This document shows, piece by piece, positions 1 through 9,143 of a DNA stretch of 64,000 nucleotides. The notes beneath the pieces are model-generated. The model made no database searches and had not been told where the DNA came from. It worked only from the letters and a program-made list of their open reading frames with translations. Positions within the stretch are counted from its first letter, which is position 1. Each line of letters begins with the position of its first letter. Both the position numbers and the translations under genes were made by a program. The stretch comes from Novosphingobium sp. Chol11 (GTDB taxonomy: Bacteria; Pseudomonadota; Alphaproteobacteria; Sphingomonadales; Sphingomonadaceae). The DNA is taken from NCBI RefSeq assembly GCF_900218065.1, contig NZ_OBMU01000001.1, forward strand, positions 1,390,650 through 1,454,649, given 5' to 3'.

Positions 1-64
1 GAGCTATCTTAGAGATTTCGGCCTGCGCTGGAATGAAGGAAGAAGCAGACAGCGCGGAATTCAT
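1..64 (-). CDS. Possible 5' end of an unidentified gene running off the left edge
   Basis: Read on the minus strand, an ATG at 64-62 opens a frame that stays open for 21 codons to the window edge (MNSALSASSFIPAQAEISKI...). A GGAG lies about ten bases upstream. This is too short to identify a family and could be chance; it is listed only because it would be the divergent neighbour of the YceI gene. Confidence 0.25.
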   Translation of the reverse strand, partial: MNSALSASSFIPAQAEISKIA

Positions 65-157
65 ATCGGTAACGCTCCGTTTCCGATTACGGCTCTGGAA
101 CAATCAAGGGACGCCGCTATGGTAGCGCGTCCCTTGAACGCTTCTGGAGATCTGTCC

Positions 158-781
158 ATGCGCAAGTTCGTGATTTCAGCCGTTGCACTGACCGCCCTGA
201 CCGGCACGGCCCTCATCGCCCAGCAGATGCCCCCCGCCCCTGGCGCCAAAGACCCGTCTCGCGTCAGCGGAGGCACCTATCAGGTTGATCCAGGCCACAC
301 TCAGGTGGCGTTCGCCTATGACCATATGGGCTTTTCGAACAATTTCGGTCTGATCGCGCAGCCGACCGGTACGCTGACGCTAGATCCGAAAAATGTCGCG
401 GCGTCGAAGGTGTCGATCGACGTGCCCATCGCCAATCTGCGCACGGGCGTGGCCGCGTTGGACGAGCATTTGATGAAGGCGGACTTTTTCGACGCCGCTA
501 AATTTCCAAAAGCGACCTTCGTTTCGACAAGCGTGAAGCCGGACGGCACCACCAGTGCCGAGATCACCGGCAATCTTACCATCAAGGGCGTGACAAAGCC
601 GGTGACGCTAAACGCCGACTTTTACGGGGCGGGCAAAGCCCCAGCCATGGCTGGCGGTAAGGAAAATGTCGGCTTCGTGGCGACGACCACCGTCAAGCGC
701 AGTGATTTCAACATGGGGTATGGCGTCCCCATGGTCGGCGACAGCGTCGAACTGAAGATCGTCGCAGCGTTTCAGAAATAG
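158..781 (+). CDS. YceI family periplasmic protein
   Basis: A 207-residue protein with a Sec-type signal peptide (basic MRK then a hydrophobic stretch to about residue 20), followed by a complete YceI lipocalin-like barrel domain. Visible family motifs are YQVDPGHTQVAF near the N-terminus, DEHLMKADFFDAAKFP in the middle, GNLTIKGVTKPV, and the late KRSDFNMGYG. YceI proteins are periplasmic and are thought to bind isoprenoid-type or amphiphilic lipids; the ligand here is unknown. I chose the ATG at 158, preceded by GGAG, because the upstream in-frame ATG at 119 would put 13 non-hydrophobic residues before the signal peptide. It converges with the DUF1993 gene. Confidence 0.9.
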   Translation: MRKFVISAVALTALTGTALIAQQMPPAPGAKDPSRVSGGTYQVDPGHTQVAFAYDHMGFSNNFGLIAQPTGTLTLDPKNVAASKVSIDVPIANLRTGVAALDEHLMKADFFDAAKFPKATFVSTSVKPDGTTSAEITGNLTIKGVTKPVTLNADFYGAGKAPAMAGGKENVGFVATTTVKRSDFNMGYGVPMVGDSVELKIVAAFQK

Positions 782-788
782 TAGCTGG

Positions 789-822
789 TCGGGGTGTCGA
801 GCTGCCACACTCGCCACCCCGA
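789..822. terminator. Stem-loop between convergent genes (weak terminator candidate)
   Basis: TCGGGGTG (789-796) and CACCCCGA (815-822) form an 8-bp perfect stem just after the YceI stop and before the end of the convergent DUF1993 gene. No T-run follows on either strand, so intrinsic termination is only a guess from position. Confidence 0.35.
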
Positions 823-858
823 TCGCTTGCCGAGAGGTGCGGGTATTGTCGCCGGGTT

Positions 859-1422
859 TCAATTCGTTGGCAGCGTACCTGGCCGCGCATAAGCGAACAT
901 GTGCGTGACATAATCCGCTTTGCCAATATCGACGCCCTGATTGCGCAGGATCGCATAGGCAATCATCAGGTGGAAATAGAATTGAGGCAGGGCCCAGTCG
1001 CGGGCATATTGCTCCGCAGTCAGGTCGAAGGTCAGCCCTATCGGCAGGGCATGTTCGATCGGCCTCTGCTCATCGCCGTCAAGGGCCCCTGCCGGCAAAG
1101 CTTCAATGAGCGCGATCGTCTCATCGATCCTCGCCTTTGCATCCGCGATCGAACCAGGGTTGTCCCCGGCATTGCGGCCTTCGTCCAACAGAGCTTGTAG
1201 CGATGGAGGAAACTGCTCGCCCATAAGGCGGCAGACCCCTTCCCGTGCCTGCACGCAGGCAAAGCGGACTTGCGTGGACAATGGAAACATGTCGGACGCC
1301 AGCTTGGCCGACAGCAGCCGTTCCGCCTCCTCCCCCATCTGCTCCTGGGCCTTGGAAAGCCAAGCGGACAGAGTGGCAAGCATCTGTTTATAGGTAGGAA
1401 CGAGTAAGCTGTTGAGTGACAT
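859..1422 (-). CDS. DUF1993 family protein
   Basis: About 187 residues starting MSLNSLLVPTYKQML, a typical opening of the DUF1993 family. These are small all-helical cytoplasmic proteins related in fold to the DinB/YfiT four-helix group; their function is not established. The conserved FPLSTQVRFAC segment and the late QFYFHLMIAYAILRNQGV segment are both present, so the protein looks full length. The reading frame extends 24 codons upstream, but the M at 1422 fits the family start. It is transcribed away from leuA, so 1423-1688 would hold divergent promoters. Confidence 0.8.
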   Translation of the reverse strand: MSLNSLLVPTYKQMLATLSAWLSKAQEQMGEEAERLLSAKLASDMFPLSTQVRFACVQAREGVCRLMGEQFPPSLQALLDEGRNAGDNPGSIADAKARIDETIALIEALPAGALDGDEQRPIEHALPIGLTFDLTAEQYARDWALPQFYFHLMIAYAILRNQGVDIGKADYVTHMFAYARPGTLPTN

Positions 1423-1519
1423 GGCGATACCTTGATTGCATTCGAGGCGTGTTAACCCGATCTCATACGACAACAAAAGCTGGACGAGCGCCATCGAAAA
1501 GGGTTAAGGCCGACCCATC

Positions 1520-1564
1520 ATGCAGCGCGCGCTTCTTCCCCTGCTACGACTTACACGCCCTTAG
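1520..1564 (+). CDS. leuL: Leucine-rich leader peptide of the leuA attenuator
   Basis: A 14-codon frame reads M-Q-R-A-L-L-P-L-L-R-L-T-R-P-stop. Five of 14 codons are leucine and four of those are CTT or CTA, codons a high-G+C genome normally avoids. It lies 124 bases before leuA, has AAGG about ten bases ahead of its ATG, and its stop codon falls inside one arm of a 12-bp inverted repeat. That is the arrangement of ribosome-mediated attenuators of amino-acid operons: ribosomes stalling on leucine codons would favour transcription into leuA. Codon content and structure are seen; the regulatory role is inferred. Confidence 0.65.
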   Translation: MQRALLPLLRLTRP

Positions 1565-1668
1565 GCGTGGTTTTTGTGCTGCTCTTCGCTTGAATGACGC
1601 AGCGATACGCCTAAGGGCATAATCAAGCAGATAGTCGTTTCACCGGGCCCGCATCGCGCCGCCCGTTT
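1555..1668 (+). promoter_or_regulatory. Putative leuA transcription attenuator (alternative RNA hairpins)
   Basis: Arm A, GCCCTTAGGCGT (1557-1568), is the exact reverse complement of arm B, ACGCCTAAGGGC (1607-1618), giving a 12-bp stem over a 38-base loop. Arm A can also fold on itself (ACGCC/GGCGT, 1555-1568), followed by GG and five Ts. Further on, CGGGC (1644-1648) pairs with GCCCG (1661-1665) ahead of TTT, a weak terminator candidate. A ribosome at the leader stop codon (1562-1564) would cover arm A and release arm B. Which hairpin is terminator and which antiterminator cannot be settled by eye. Confidence 0.5.
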
Positions 1669-1688
1669 GCATAAAGAAGTAGCTTCCC

Positions 1689-3359
1689 ATGATGCTGACC
1701 GACCCTTCGCAGAAATACCGCCCCTTCCCTCAGGTGGATCTGCCCAACCGCCAGTGGCCCAGCGCCGTCATCACCTCACCGCCGCGCTGGCTGTCGACCG
1801 ACATGCGCGACGGCAACCAGTCGCTGATCGACCCCATGAACGCGGAGAAGAAGCGCCGCTTCTTCGACCTTCTGATCAAGGTCGGCGTCAAGGAGATCGA
1901 GGTCGGTTTCCCCAGCGCGGGCGCGACCGAGTTCGACTTCATTTCCGGCCTGGTCCGCGAAGGCGCTATCCCGGACGATGTGTTCCCGCAGGTTCTGACG
2001 CAGGCCCGCGAAGACCTGATCGCGACCACCTTTGAATCCTTGACCGGTGCGAAGAAGGCGATCGTTCACGTCTATAACGCCGTCTCTCCGGCGTGGCGCA
2101 ACATCGTATTCCAGATGGACCGTCCGCAGATCAAGGAAATCGCGATCAACGCGGCCAAGCTGCTGCGTGACAATGCCGCCAAGCAACCGGACACAGATTG
2201 GCATTTCGAATATTCGCCCGAAACCTTTTCGACGGCCGAGCTGGATTTCAGCCTGGAATGTTGTGAAGCGGTGATGGAGATCCTGCAGCCGACGCCTGAG
2301 CGCCCGCTGATCCTGAACTTGCCCGCGACGGTAGAGGCCGCGACGCCCAACATCTATGCCGACCAGATCGAATGGATGTGCCGAAACATTTCAAAGCGCG
2401 ACAGCGTCGTCATTTCGCTCCACACCCATAATGACCGGGGAACCGGCGTCGCTGCGGCCGAGCTGGGCCTGATGGCGGGCGCGGACCGTGTCGAAGGCTG
2501 TCTGTTCGGCAATGGCGAGCGGACCGGCAATTGCGACTTGGTGACGGTCGCGCTCAACATGTACACGCAGGGTGTCAATCCGGGGCTGGACTTCTCCGAC
2601 ATCGATGAGGTCATCCAGACGGTCGAATATTGCAATCAGCTGCCGGTCCACCCGCGTCACCCCTATGCGGGCGAACTGGTCTTCACGGCCTTTTCCGGCT
2701 CGCATCAGGACGCGATCAAGAAGGGCTTTGCCGTTCAGGAAACGCGCAACGACCAGATTTGGGACGTGCCCTATCTGCCGATCGATCCCAAGGATCTGGG
2801 CCGCGACTATGAGGCCGTGATCCGCGTCAATTCGCAGTCCGGCAAAGGCGGCGTCGCCTGGGTGCTGCAGCAGGACAAGGGACTGAAGCTGCCCAAGCGC
2901 ATGCAGGCGGATTTCTCGAAGGTCGTGCAAGCGCTGGCCGACCAGAGCAGCCGCGAACTGAACGCGTCCGACATCTGGACCGCGTTCGAGGATCATTACC
3001 GCCTCTCTGGCGACCAGCCCTACAGGCTGATCGACTATAATGAGACCGGCCATGCGGGCGACCGCATCTTCACCGGCAAGATCGCGCACAAAGGCGGCGA
3101 ACGGTCCATTTCCGGGCGCGGGAACGGCCTGATCTCTTCGGTGCTGGCGGCTCTGCGTGACGATCTGGGCGTCGATCTGGAGGTCGCAGATTACAGCGAA
3201 CATGCGATCGGCGCGGGAACGGACGTTGCCGCGGCTGCCTATGTCGAATGCCGCACGCCGGATGGCCGCACGATATTCGGGATCGGCACCGATACCGACG
3301 TCGCGACCGCATCGGTTCAGGCGGTGCTTTCCGCCGCGAACAGCGTGGCTGCGTACTGA
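1689..3359 (+). CDS. leuA: 2-isopropylmalate synthase
   Basis: A 556-residue enzyme that condenses acetyl-CoA with 2-oxoisovalerate, the committed step of leucine synthesis. The HMG-CoA-lyase-like TIM barrel occupies roughly residues 25-310, with the catalytic [14 protein letters not shown] motif near residue 40, the metal-binding HTHNDRGTG and [10 protein letters not shown]. The C-terminal quarter, with paired glycine-rich motifs such as [11 protein letters not shown], is the LeuA allosteric domain for leucine feedback. Length and the [12 protein letters not shown] opening fit the longer (type 2) LeuA subgroup. No other leu gene is adjacent, so attenuation upstream would act on leuA alone. 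Confidence 0.95.
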   Translation: MMLTDPSQKYRPFPQVDLPNRQWPSAVITSPPRWLSTDMRDGNQSLIDPMNAEKKRRFFDLLIKVGVKEIEVGFPSAGATEFDFISGLVREGAIPDDVFPQVLTQAREDLIATTFESLTGAKKAIVHVYNAVSPAWRNIVFQMDRPQIKEIAINAAKLLRDNAAKQPDTDWHFEYSPETFSTAELDFSLECCEAVMEILQPTPERPLILNLPATVEAATPNIYADQIEWMCRNISKRDSVVISLHTHNDRGTGVAAAELGLMAGADRVEGCLFGNGERTGNCDLVTVALNMYTQGVNPGLDFSDIDEVIQTVEYCNQLPVHPRHPYAGELVFTAFSGSHQDAIKKGFAVQETRNDQIWDVPYLPIDPKDLGRDYEAVIRVNSQSGKGGVAWVLQQDKGLKLPKRMQADFSKVVQALADQSSRELNASDIWTAFEDHYRLSGDQPYRLIDYNETGHAGDRIFTGKIAHKGGERSISGRGNGLISSVLAALRDDLGVDLEVADYSEHAIGAGTDVAAAAYVECRTPDGRTIFGIGTDTDVATASVQAVLSAANSVAAY

Positions 3360-3369
3360 TACACAAGGG

Positions 3370-3396
3370 CAGGCAGCAGCTGATAAACGCTGCCTG
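3370..3396. terminator. Stem-loop after leuA (weak terminator candidate)
   Basis: CAGGCAGC (3370-3377) and GCTGCCTG (3389-3396) form an 8-bp stem with an 11-base loop, 10 bases past the leuA stop and just before the end of the convergent VOC gene. There is no T-run, so a role in termination is inferred from position only. Confidence 0.4.
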
Positions 3397-3398
3397 TC

Positions 3399-3815
3399 CT
3401 AGGACAGTTCGCCGGGCGCGCTGAGATCGACCTCAGCATGACATACGGCTTCCACATTGATGCCGTCTGGATCGAGGATGAAAGCCGCATAATAGCTCGG
3501 GCCATAATGGGGCCTGAGGCCGGGGCCGCCATGATCTCGCCCGCCGGCCCTGAGCCCCGCTGCGTGGAAGGCGTGCACCTGCGCCCGGTTTTCGACGCGG
3601 AACGCGATATGCGTACCCTCCCCCACCGCTTCGTTGTCGCCGATCCAGAAGAAGGGATCATCGTCCCGGCCGTAGCCGTGCGCCTCGCCGCCGCTCGGAT
3701 TGTCCGCAGCCGGGATGGCCATCAAATGCCGCAAGCCTATCGCCCCAAGAAGTTGATCGTAAAACTCGCGGGATCGTCCAGCGTCACTGACCGCGATACC
3801 GACATGATCGATCAT
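3399..3815 (-). CDS. VOC family (glyoxalase/bleomycin-resistance fold) protein
   Basis: A 138-residue single VOC module: [20 protein letters not shown] is the classic first beta-alpha-beta unit with its metal-ligand histidine at residue 4. It is followed by [20 protein letters not shown] and the closing [19 protein letters not shown], which carries the final glutamate ligand. These proteins are metal-dependent lyases, dioxygenases or resistance proteins; the substrate cannot be told from sequence. It is transcribed divergently from trmFO and converges on leuA. Confidence 0.85.
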   Translation of the reverse strand: MIDHVGIAVSDAGRSREFYDQLLGAIGLRHLMAIPAADNPSGGEAHGYGRDDDPFFWIGDNEAVGEGTHIAFRVENRAQVHAFHAAGLRAGGRDHGGPGLRPHYGPSYYAAFILDPDGINVEAVCHAEVDLSAPGELS

Positions 3816-3865
3816 TTTACGCTCTCCTTTTGCTGCTGATTGACCTACAGGCCGTGCATCAACGC

Positions 3866-5230
3866 ATGGACGGGAAAATGGGCGAAGCGACGGGCCACCA
3901 GGTACATATTATCGGCGGCGGATTGGCGGGGTCGGAAGCGGCCTGGCAACTGGCGCAGGCGGGCGTGAAGGTGCGCCTGTCCGAAATGCGAGGCACTGGC
4001 GACATGACCCCGGCGCATCAGACCGATGGCCTTGCGGAGCTGGTCTGCTCCAACAGCTTCCGTTCCGACGATGCGGACAAGAATGCGGTAGGCCTGTTGC
4101 ATCAGGAAATGCGGCGGCTTGGCTCCCTCATCATGGCGCAGGCGGAGCCCGCGAAGGTCCCCGCCGGGTCGGCTCTGGCCGTCGACAGGCATGTCTTTTC
4201 CGAAGGCGTGACGCGCGCGCTTGCCAACCATCCCAATGTCGAAATCGTGCGTGAACGGATCGACAAGCTGCCAATCGAGGGCATGACGATAGTCGCGACA
4301 GGGCCGCTCACCGCCCCGACGCTGGCCGCCAGTATCGGCGAGGCCGCAGGCATGGATCATCTCGCCTTTTTCGATGCGATTGCGCCAGTGGTGCATTTTG
4401 ACAGCATCGACATGGATAAATGCTGGATGGCGAACCGCTGGGACAAGATCGGCCCCGGCGGTGGAGAGGGCAAGGACTATATCAACTGCCCGATGAACAA
4501 GGATCAATATCAGGCCTTCGTCCAGGGACTGCTTGACGGGGAAAAAACCGAGTTCAAGGAGTGGGAGACGAACACGCCCTATTTCGAAGGCTGCATGCCT
4601 ATCGAGGTAATGGCGTCCCGTGGCCCGGAGACCTTGCGGCACGGCCCGATGAAGCCAATGGGGTTGGATGATCCGCGGACAGGCCGCTGGCCCTATGCTG
4701 TCGTTCAGCTGCGGCAGGACAACGCGTCCGGCACGTTGTGGAACATGGTGGGCTTTCAGACGAAGCTCAAACATGGTGCCCAGGTTGAATTGTTCCGCAC
4801 AATTCCGGGGCTGGAAAAGGCTGAATTCGCTCGGCTTGGAGGTCTACACCGCAATACTTTCATCCAGAGCCCCAAGCTGCTCGACGCGACCCTGCGACTG
4901 AAAAGTGCGCCGCACATCCGGTTTGCCGGACAGATGACCGGGTGTGAAGGCTATGTCGAAAGCGCCGCGATCGGGCTGCTTGCCGGACGCTTCGCTGCCG
5001 CTGAGTTATTGAACCAGCGCATCACACCGCCGCCTGCCGACACGGCGCTCGGCGCGCTGCTGGGGCATGTCACCGGCAATCTCGCGACGGCCGATTATCA
5101 GCCGATGAACGTGAATTTCGGCCTGTTCCCGCCGCTTGAGGACGTGAAGAAGAAGCAGCGCAAGGAGGCTTATACCGCCCGCGCGCGATCGTCCTTATCG
5201 CAATGGGTCGACGCGTTTGAGATGAACTGA
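3866..5230 (+). CDS. trmFO: Methylenetetrahydrofolate--tRNA-(uracil-5-)-methyltransferase TrmFO
   Basis: About 454 residues. TrmFO uses methylenetetrahydrofolate and FADH2 to make 5-methyluridine at position 54 in the T-loop of tRNA. The N-terminus carries the FAD-binding dinucleotide motif [17 protein letters not shown], then [17 protein letters not shown] and [13 protein letters not shown]. The middle holds [11 protein letters not shown] and [15 protein letters not shown], and the end [23 protein letters not shown] and [11 protein letters not shown]; all are diagnostic of TrmFO rather than the related GidA/MnmG. The cysteines of SNSF-adjacent VCSNS and TGCEGY are retained. The start is uncertain: ATGs at 3866 and 3878 are both possible, with GGGA just ahead of the second. 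Confidence 0.95.
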   Translation: MDGKMGEATGHQVHIIGGGLAGSEAAWQLAQAGVKVRLSEMRGTGDMTPAHQTDGLAELVCSNSFRSDDADKNAVGLLHQEMRRLGSLIMAQAEPAKVPAGSALAVDRHVFSEGVTRALANHPNVEIVRERIDKLPIEGMTIVATGPLTAPTLAASIGEAAGMDHLAFFDAIAPVVHFDSIDMDKCWMANRWDKIGPGGGEGKDYINCPMNKDQYQAFVQGLLDGEKTEFKEWETNTPYFEGCMPIEVMASRGPETLRHGPMKPMGLDDPRTGRWPYAVVQLRQDNASGTLWNMVGFQTKLKHGAQVELFRTIPGLEKAEFARLGGLHRNTFIQSPKLLDATLRLKSAPHIRFAGQMTGCEGYVESAAIGLLAGRFAAAELLNQRITPPPADTALGALLGHVTGNLATADYQPMNVNFGLFPPLEDVKKKQRKEAYTARARSSLSQWVDAFEMN

Positions 5231-5241
5231 CGCCGCGCCGA

Positions 5242-5706
5242 TCAGCATCGGCATTTTGTTGGCGCCTTCCGCTTGGGCGCCGTCGTCGCGAACTCTGCTG
5301 GCGTCAGCTTGCCGTCCGCATTCGCATCCGCTCCGGCAAAGCGATCTGACGTGGCGACGGCCCATTCCTCGAAGGAAAGCAGGTTATCCTTGTCCTTGTC
5401 GAGCGCTTTGAACGCCTTGACCCGGCTGCCCAGCATCTCGACGCGAGTGATAAAGCCGTCCCGGTTGCGGTCATAACGGGCAAAACGCTTCTGCTCCCGA
5501 CTCTGCGGGCTCGCCTCTCCCGGCGAAGGGGGCGCTTTGCCCACGGCATTGGGATCCCCTTCCGGCAATGCTTCCAATGCGGGAGGAGGTGGTGGCGCCA
5601 TCACGGCTTCGGGGACTGGCCGAGTGGTTGCGCGCCCTTGCCACCAAAAAAGTCCCCCCGCCACCAGCAGCAACGCCGCCGCAGCGCCCGCCATTATACG
5701 TGCCAC
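5242..5706 (-). CDS. Secreted or membrane-anchored EF-hand protein
   Basis: A 154-residue protein with an N-terminal hydrophobic segment (MARIMAGAAAALLLVAGGLFWW) acting as signal peptide or anchor, a proline/alanine-rich linker, then EF-hand calcium loops: DRNRDGFITRVE, DKDKDNLLSFEE and DANADGKLTPAE, with acidic residues at loop positions 1, 3, 5 and 12. A periplasmic calcium-binding or calcium-sensing role is inferred; no partner is evident. It ends with a basic, cysteine-containing tail (KRKAPTKCRC). It lies 12 bases after a squalene-synthase-like gene on the same strand and may be cotranscribed with it. Confidence 0.85.
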   Translation of the reverse strand: MARIMAGAAAALLLVAGGLFWWQGRATTRPVPEAVMAPPPPPALEALPEGDPNAVGKAPPSPGEASPQSREQKRFARYDRNRDGFITRVEMLGSRVKAFKALDKDKDNLLSFEEWAVATSDRFAGADANADGKLTPAEFATTAPKRKAPTKCRC

Positions 5707-5718
5707 GAAAATTCCCCC

Positions 5719-6363
5719 TCAACGCACGCCAAGTGCAGTCCGCAATAGCCGGAAATAGAGGCGTGGTGTCAATCGGTTAGGCGCAGCCTTCCCTCGCACA
5801 ATGTCCGTACGAGCCAATTCATATGCTATCCTCATCGGCCGCCATGCGGCAGGCCACACTCGATCTCCGGTCAGAAGCATATTCCGCGCAATATCGAGTG
5901 CCTGGGTTCCAAGTTCCGGGTCCTTCACATGACCCGTGAAATCCCAAAGCGCCCAGACCGCACCCGCCTGCTGCAACCACGCAGGCACCTTGGTTTCGCC
6001 TGCAAGAGAGTGGAACAGCCCCCCTCCTCTTCCGGTTGCGTAGGTTTCAAGGTCAGCATCAGCTATGATCGCCTCCCAACCGTCGAGCCAGGACGTCAAG
6101 CCCGCCGGAGGAGCCTCGCCAGCAGCGCGCAAGGCGTCAACGAGAGGGTCGCCCCTACCCATGACGTCTGCGGTATCACTCAAAGCTTCCTGCCACCATG
6201 CCAATCGCAGTTGGCCAATCATCGCTTCGGTCGTGGTGGCCGCCACCCGGGCGAGACGCGCATCCAAAGTCCAGAGCAGACGATGGCGGGAAATTTCGCG
6301 ACCAGCATAAGCGCTAAGTAAGGCCGCTAACATTGTGGGCCGATCGCCGACTTGATCATTCAT
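5719..6363 (-). CDS. Squalene/phytoene synthase family protein (short)
   Basis: A 214-residue protein with the squalene/phytoene synthase helix bearing QLRLAWWQEALSD and a following variable helical region. Typical catalytic members run about 280-340 residues with two aspartate-rich motifs. Here I see only weak equivalents, and the length is closer to the non-catalytic branch related to mitochondrial NDUFAF6 (complex I assembly). So a prenyl-condensing activity is doubtful and a chaperone-like role is an alternative. It starts with ATG at 6363, about 120 bases from the divergent TadG-like gene. Confidence 0.7.
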   Translation of the reverse strand: MNDQVGDRPTMLAALLSAYAGREISRHRLLWTLDARLARVAATTTEAMIGQLRLAWWQEALSDTADVMGRGDPLVDALRAAGEAPPAGLTSWLDGWEAIIADADLETYATGRGGGLFHSLAGETKVPAWLQQAGAVWALWDFTGHVKDPELGTQALDIARNMLLTGDRVWPAAWRPMRIAYELARTDIVRGKAAPNRLTPRLYFRLLRTALGVR

Positions 6364-6485
6364 GGGTCATATATCTGCAGCCATCGAATTATCGCTATCT
6401 TAATCAGTTCGCGGATATTGATCCTGCCAACTGCATCATATCAGCAGTGCGTCACCCTGGTTTTACGGGGGCGGGATGGGCACGG

Positions 6486-8516
6486 ATGAGAGCAAATATG
6501 AGCGACAGGATCAAGCGCGCGCTGTTCATTTTAATGCGGCTTTACCACAATCAGGCTGGCAATACGCTGGCGATCGTGGCTGCTGCGATTTTTCCTCTCG
6601 CCGCGATGATCGGTGGGGGCGTGGATATCAGCCGCTTGTACATCACTAAGACGCGCCTGCAGCAAGCGTGCGACGCTGGCGCGCTGGCTGGGCGGCGCGC
6701 GATGACTGGACTCACTTGGACGACCACAGGTAGTGGGAACACAAAGGATATCGCGGACAACTTTTTCAAAATCAATTTTCCAGCCAATAAATATGGCACC
6801 AACTCTGCCGGGGTAGCTTATTCCGCGAGCAACACGGGAGCTGTAACAGGGAATGCGTCCGCCGTCGTCCCGATGACTCTCATGTCGCTATTCAACATGC
6901 CTGCCAGGACGATAGCCGTTACGTGCACGGCCGATCTTCAACTTCCGAATACCGACATCATGTTCGTCCTTGATACGACTGGCTCGATGACGAAAACCAA
7001 TCCAGGCGATAGTGCCAACCGGATTACTGCACTGCGGCAGGCGGTAATCGATTTCTACGATGTTCTAGAAGCAGCAAAGGTCACCGGAACACAAGTTCGA
7101 TATGGCTTCGTTCCCTATTCTAACACGGTGAATGTCGGCATGTTGCTGAAAAGTGAATGGCTGGCGAACACAGCCATATATCAATCGCGGGTTTTCGTAA
7201 GTCAGAACACAGTTCAGACCGGCACAGGGAGTACTAATCGAACTGTGTACACAAACTGGACACCCGACACTTTTACGACCACGATCTTGGTGGGCGATCC
7301 CGAAAACTGCGTGGCGCCGGCGAACACGCTAGTTACAAGCGGATCGCCCCCCTCGGCGTGGAGCCCAAACGGTTCAGATGTACCACGATCGAGAACCAAC
7401 TACCGGACATTGAACGGTAGCAGCTATTCCGCCGCCTCACAAAGCAACGGCACGTGCAAGATCACACAAAAAACATACAACAATGTCGCGCAAACCCGCA
7501 CTGAAACTTATGAAGTAAATCCCAATGGGGGTACGCCACAATATACAACTAACAACTACTGGAACTACCAGCCAGTAACTTATGATGTGAGCACACTAAA
7601 GCCTCCCGCTGGCGGCACCATCACGGCTTATATCAATAATCCAGCAAGCCCTGCCGCCGGCCAACCTTCAACGGCTACTGCCGGTGCGCCCCAGACCGTC
7701 ACGTGGAACGCCAACTCGGCATGCATTGAAGAGCGCAAAACGCTGCGTCCCAATGAAGTCGGTACTGCTTACGACATGGATGTCGATTCCGTGCCCAATC
7801 CGGGCAATCCTGATACGCAATGGCGCCCGTGGTTGCCACGGCTTGTTTATGCCCGCAATGTCAGCAATTACGGCAGCACCACCGACCCGTCGACCTGGGC
7901 CTGGAATTATGCCGCAACACTCAATACCACCGCTTCCTATGTCAATATGTCGAGCTATCCCAACGACCGAGCGGCGTGCCCAAGTCCAGCACGGAAGTTG
8001 ATGTCGAAGGAAAACGGTCTCACTCTCACAGTCCTGTCAAACTACCTAAATGGCCTCAAGACGATAGGCGACACCTACCACGATATCGGCTTTTTGTGGG
8101 GCCTACGCCTGACGTCGGCCGAGGGAATTTTTTCTAACGAAAACAGAACTGCCTCTAATGGCTATAATATCGCACGGAACATCATCTTCATGACCGATGG
8201 CGCGACCGAAACGCACATCCAAGATTATGATGCCTACGGCCTCTCCGCGCTTGATCGCCGTCGAACTGCGACCGCCTCTTTACCGGACGACGTGACACAA
8301 GACAGCATTGTCGAAGACCGGCTCCAGAAATACTGCACGGTTGCGAAAGGTAAAGGGATCACCGTCTGGGTTATCGCCTTTGGTACGGATCTTACGTCCA
8401 CATTAACCAGTTGTGCATCGCCTGGCCGTGCTTATCAGGCTGACGATTCAAGTCAGTTAAATGAGACCTTCTCAAAGATTGCTTCCCAAATCGCTCAGTT
8501 GCGAGTGACACAGTGA
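6486..8516 (+). CDS. TadG-like pilus-assembly protein with von Willebrand A domain
   Basis: About 676 residues from the ATG at 6486 (another ATG at 6498). The N-terminus has a TadE/TadG-type segment: a basic patch, NQAGNTLAIVAAAIFPLAAMI as transmembrane helix, then GGGVDISRLYITKTRLQQACDAGALAG. A VWA domain follows with the metal-site motif MFVLDTTGSMT and, far later, IIFMTDGATET, separated by a long Asn/Thr/Ser-rich insertion of about 300 residues. TadG proteins are minor pseudopilin-like components of Flp/Tad pili, exposed in the periplasm. The coding region is noticeably less G+C-rich than its neighbours. It overlaps the next gene by four bases (GTGA). Confidence 0.85.
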   Translation: MRANMSDRIKRALFILMRLYHNQAGNTLAIVAAAIFPLAAMIGGGVDISRLYITKTRLQQACDAGALAGRRAMTGLTWTTTGSGNTKDIADNFFKINFPANKYGTNSAGVAYSASNTGAVTGNASAVVPMTLMSLFNMPARTIAVTCTADLQLPNTDIMFVLDTTGSMTKTNPGDSANRITALRQAVIDFYDVLEAAKVTGTQVRYGFVPYSNTVNVGMLLKSEWLANTAIYQSRVFVSQNTVQTGTGSTNRTVYTNWTPDTFTTTILVGDPENCVAPANTLVTSGSPPSAWSPNGSDVPRSRTNYRTLNGSSYSAASQSNGTCKITQKTYNNVAQTRTETYEVNPNGGTPQYTTNNYWNYQPVTYDVSTLKPPAGGTITAYINNPASPAAGQPSTATAGAPQTVTWNANSACIEERKTLRPNEVGTAYDMDVDSVPNPGNPDTQWRPWLPRLVYARNVSNYGSTTDPSTWAWNYAATLNTTASYVNMSSYPNDRAACPSPARKLMSKENGLTLTVLSNYLNGLKTIGDTYHDIGFLWGLRLTSAEGIFSNENRTASNGYNIARNIIFMTDGATETHIQDYDAYGLSALDRRRTATASLPDDVTQDSIVEDRLQKYCTVAKGKGITVWVIAFGTDLTSTLTSCASPGRAYQADDSSQLNETFSKIASQIAQLRVTQ

Positions 8517-9133
8517 GCTGTTGGATGGCGGAGCAAGATCGAAAACGCCGCATCAAGTCTTTGGCGGCGAACGCTCATGGCGCGACGGTGATCGAGTTCG
8601 CGATCGTCGCGCCCGTGCTCGTGCTTATGCTTATGTTCCTGTTCGACACAGGCTATTATCTTTACGCTCGATCGATCTTAAGCGGTGAAGTTCAGGCAGC
8701 AGGGCGTGCGTCAGCGCTTGAGACTGCAACCGACACGAACCGTACGCTGCTCGACGCTAAGGTGGAGACCGCGGTGAAAAGCCTCGTTGGGGGCGGAACA
8801 TTCAGCTTTAACAGGCTGTCGTTCAAATCATACGGGCGCGCGCAAACCCGCGCCGAAGCATTCGTGGATTCGAATAGCGACAATATCTGCAATAATAACG
8901 AAAGCTTTGATGACGCCAACCGCAATGGCGTGAGGGATGCTGATTCAGGCGTGGAGGGACAGGGTGGTGCGAAGGATGTAACGATCTATTCTGTCACTCT
9001 GCACTACAATAGGTTGTTCCCGATGGCTTCCCTGCTTGGATGGAATCAGCAGGCGAGCATAACCGAGAATACAATTTTGCGTAATCAGCCATTCGACAAG
9101 CAAGCTGAAGCTTTGATCGGCACGTGCACTTGA
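8513..9133 (+). CDS. TadE-like pilus-assembly protein with calcium-loop-like insert
   Basis: A 206-residue protein with GTG start overlapping the preceding stop by four bases (an ATG lies at 8525). Residues about 20-52 form the TadE pilin-like helix (HGATVIEFAIVAPVLVLMLM), with the conserved Glu of the pilin-like segment. Residues 119-147 are Asp/Asn-rich. D119-x-N-x-D then E130 fits EF-hand loop positions 1, 3, 5 and 12, and DANRNGVRD (134-142) resembles dockerin-type calcium loops, so calcium binding is plausible. It is the middle gene of a three-gene Tad-like operon. Confidence 0.85.
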   Translation: MSCWMAEQDRKRRIKSLAANAHGATVIEFAIVAPVLVLMLMFLFDTGYYLYARSILSGEVQAAGRASALETATDTNRTLLDAKVETAVKSLVGGGTFSFNRLSFKSYGRAQTRAEAFVDSNSDNICNNNESFDDANRNGVRDADSGVEGQGGAKDVTIYSVTLHYNRLFPMASLLGWNQQASITENTILRNQPFDKQAEALIGTCT

Positions 9134-9143
9134 GGATGTCAGA

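Noticed and set aside
1106-1393. Long plus-strand frames antisense to the DUF1993 gene
   Set aside because: They mirror the real gene's codon bias, have no ribosome-binding site and no recognisable protein.
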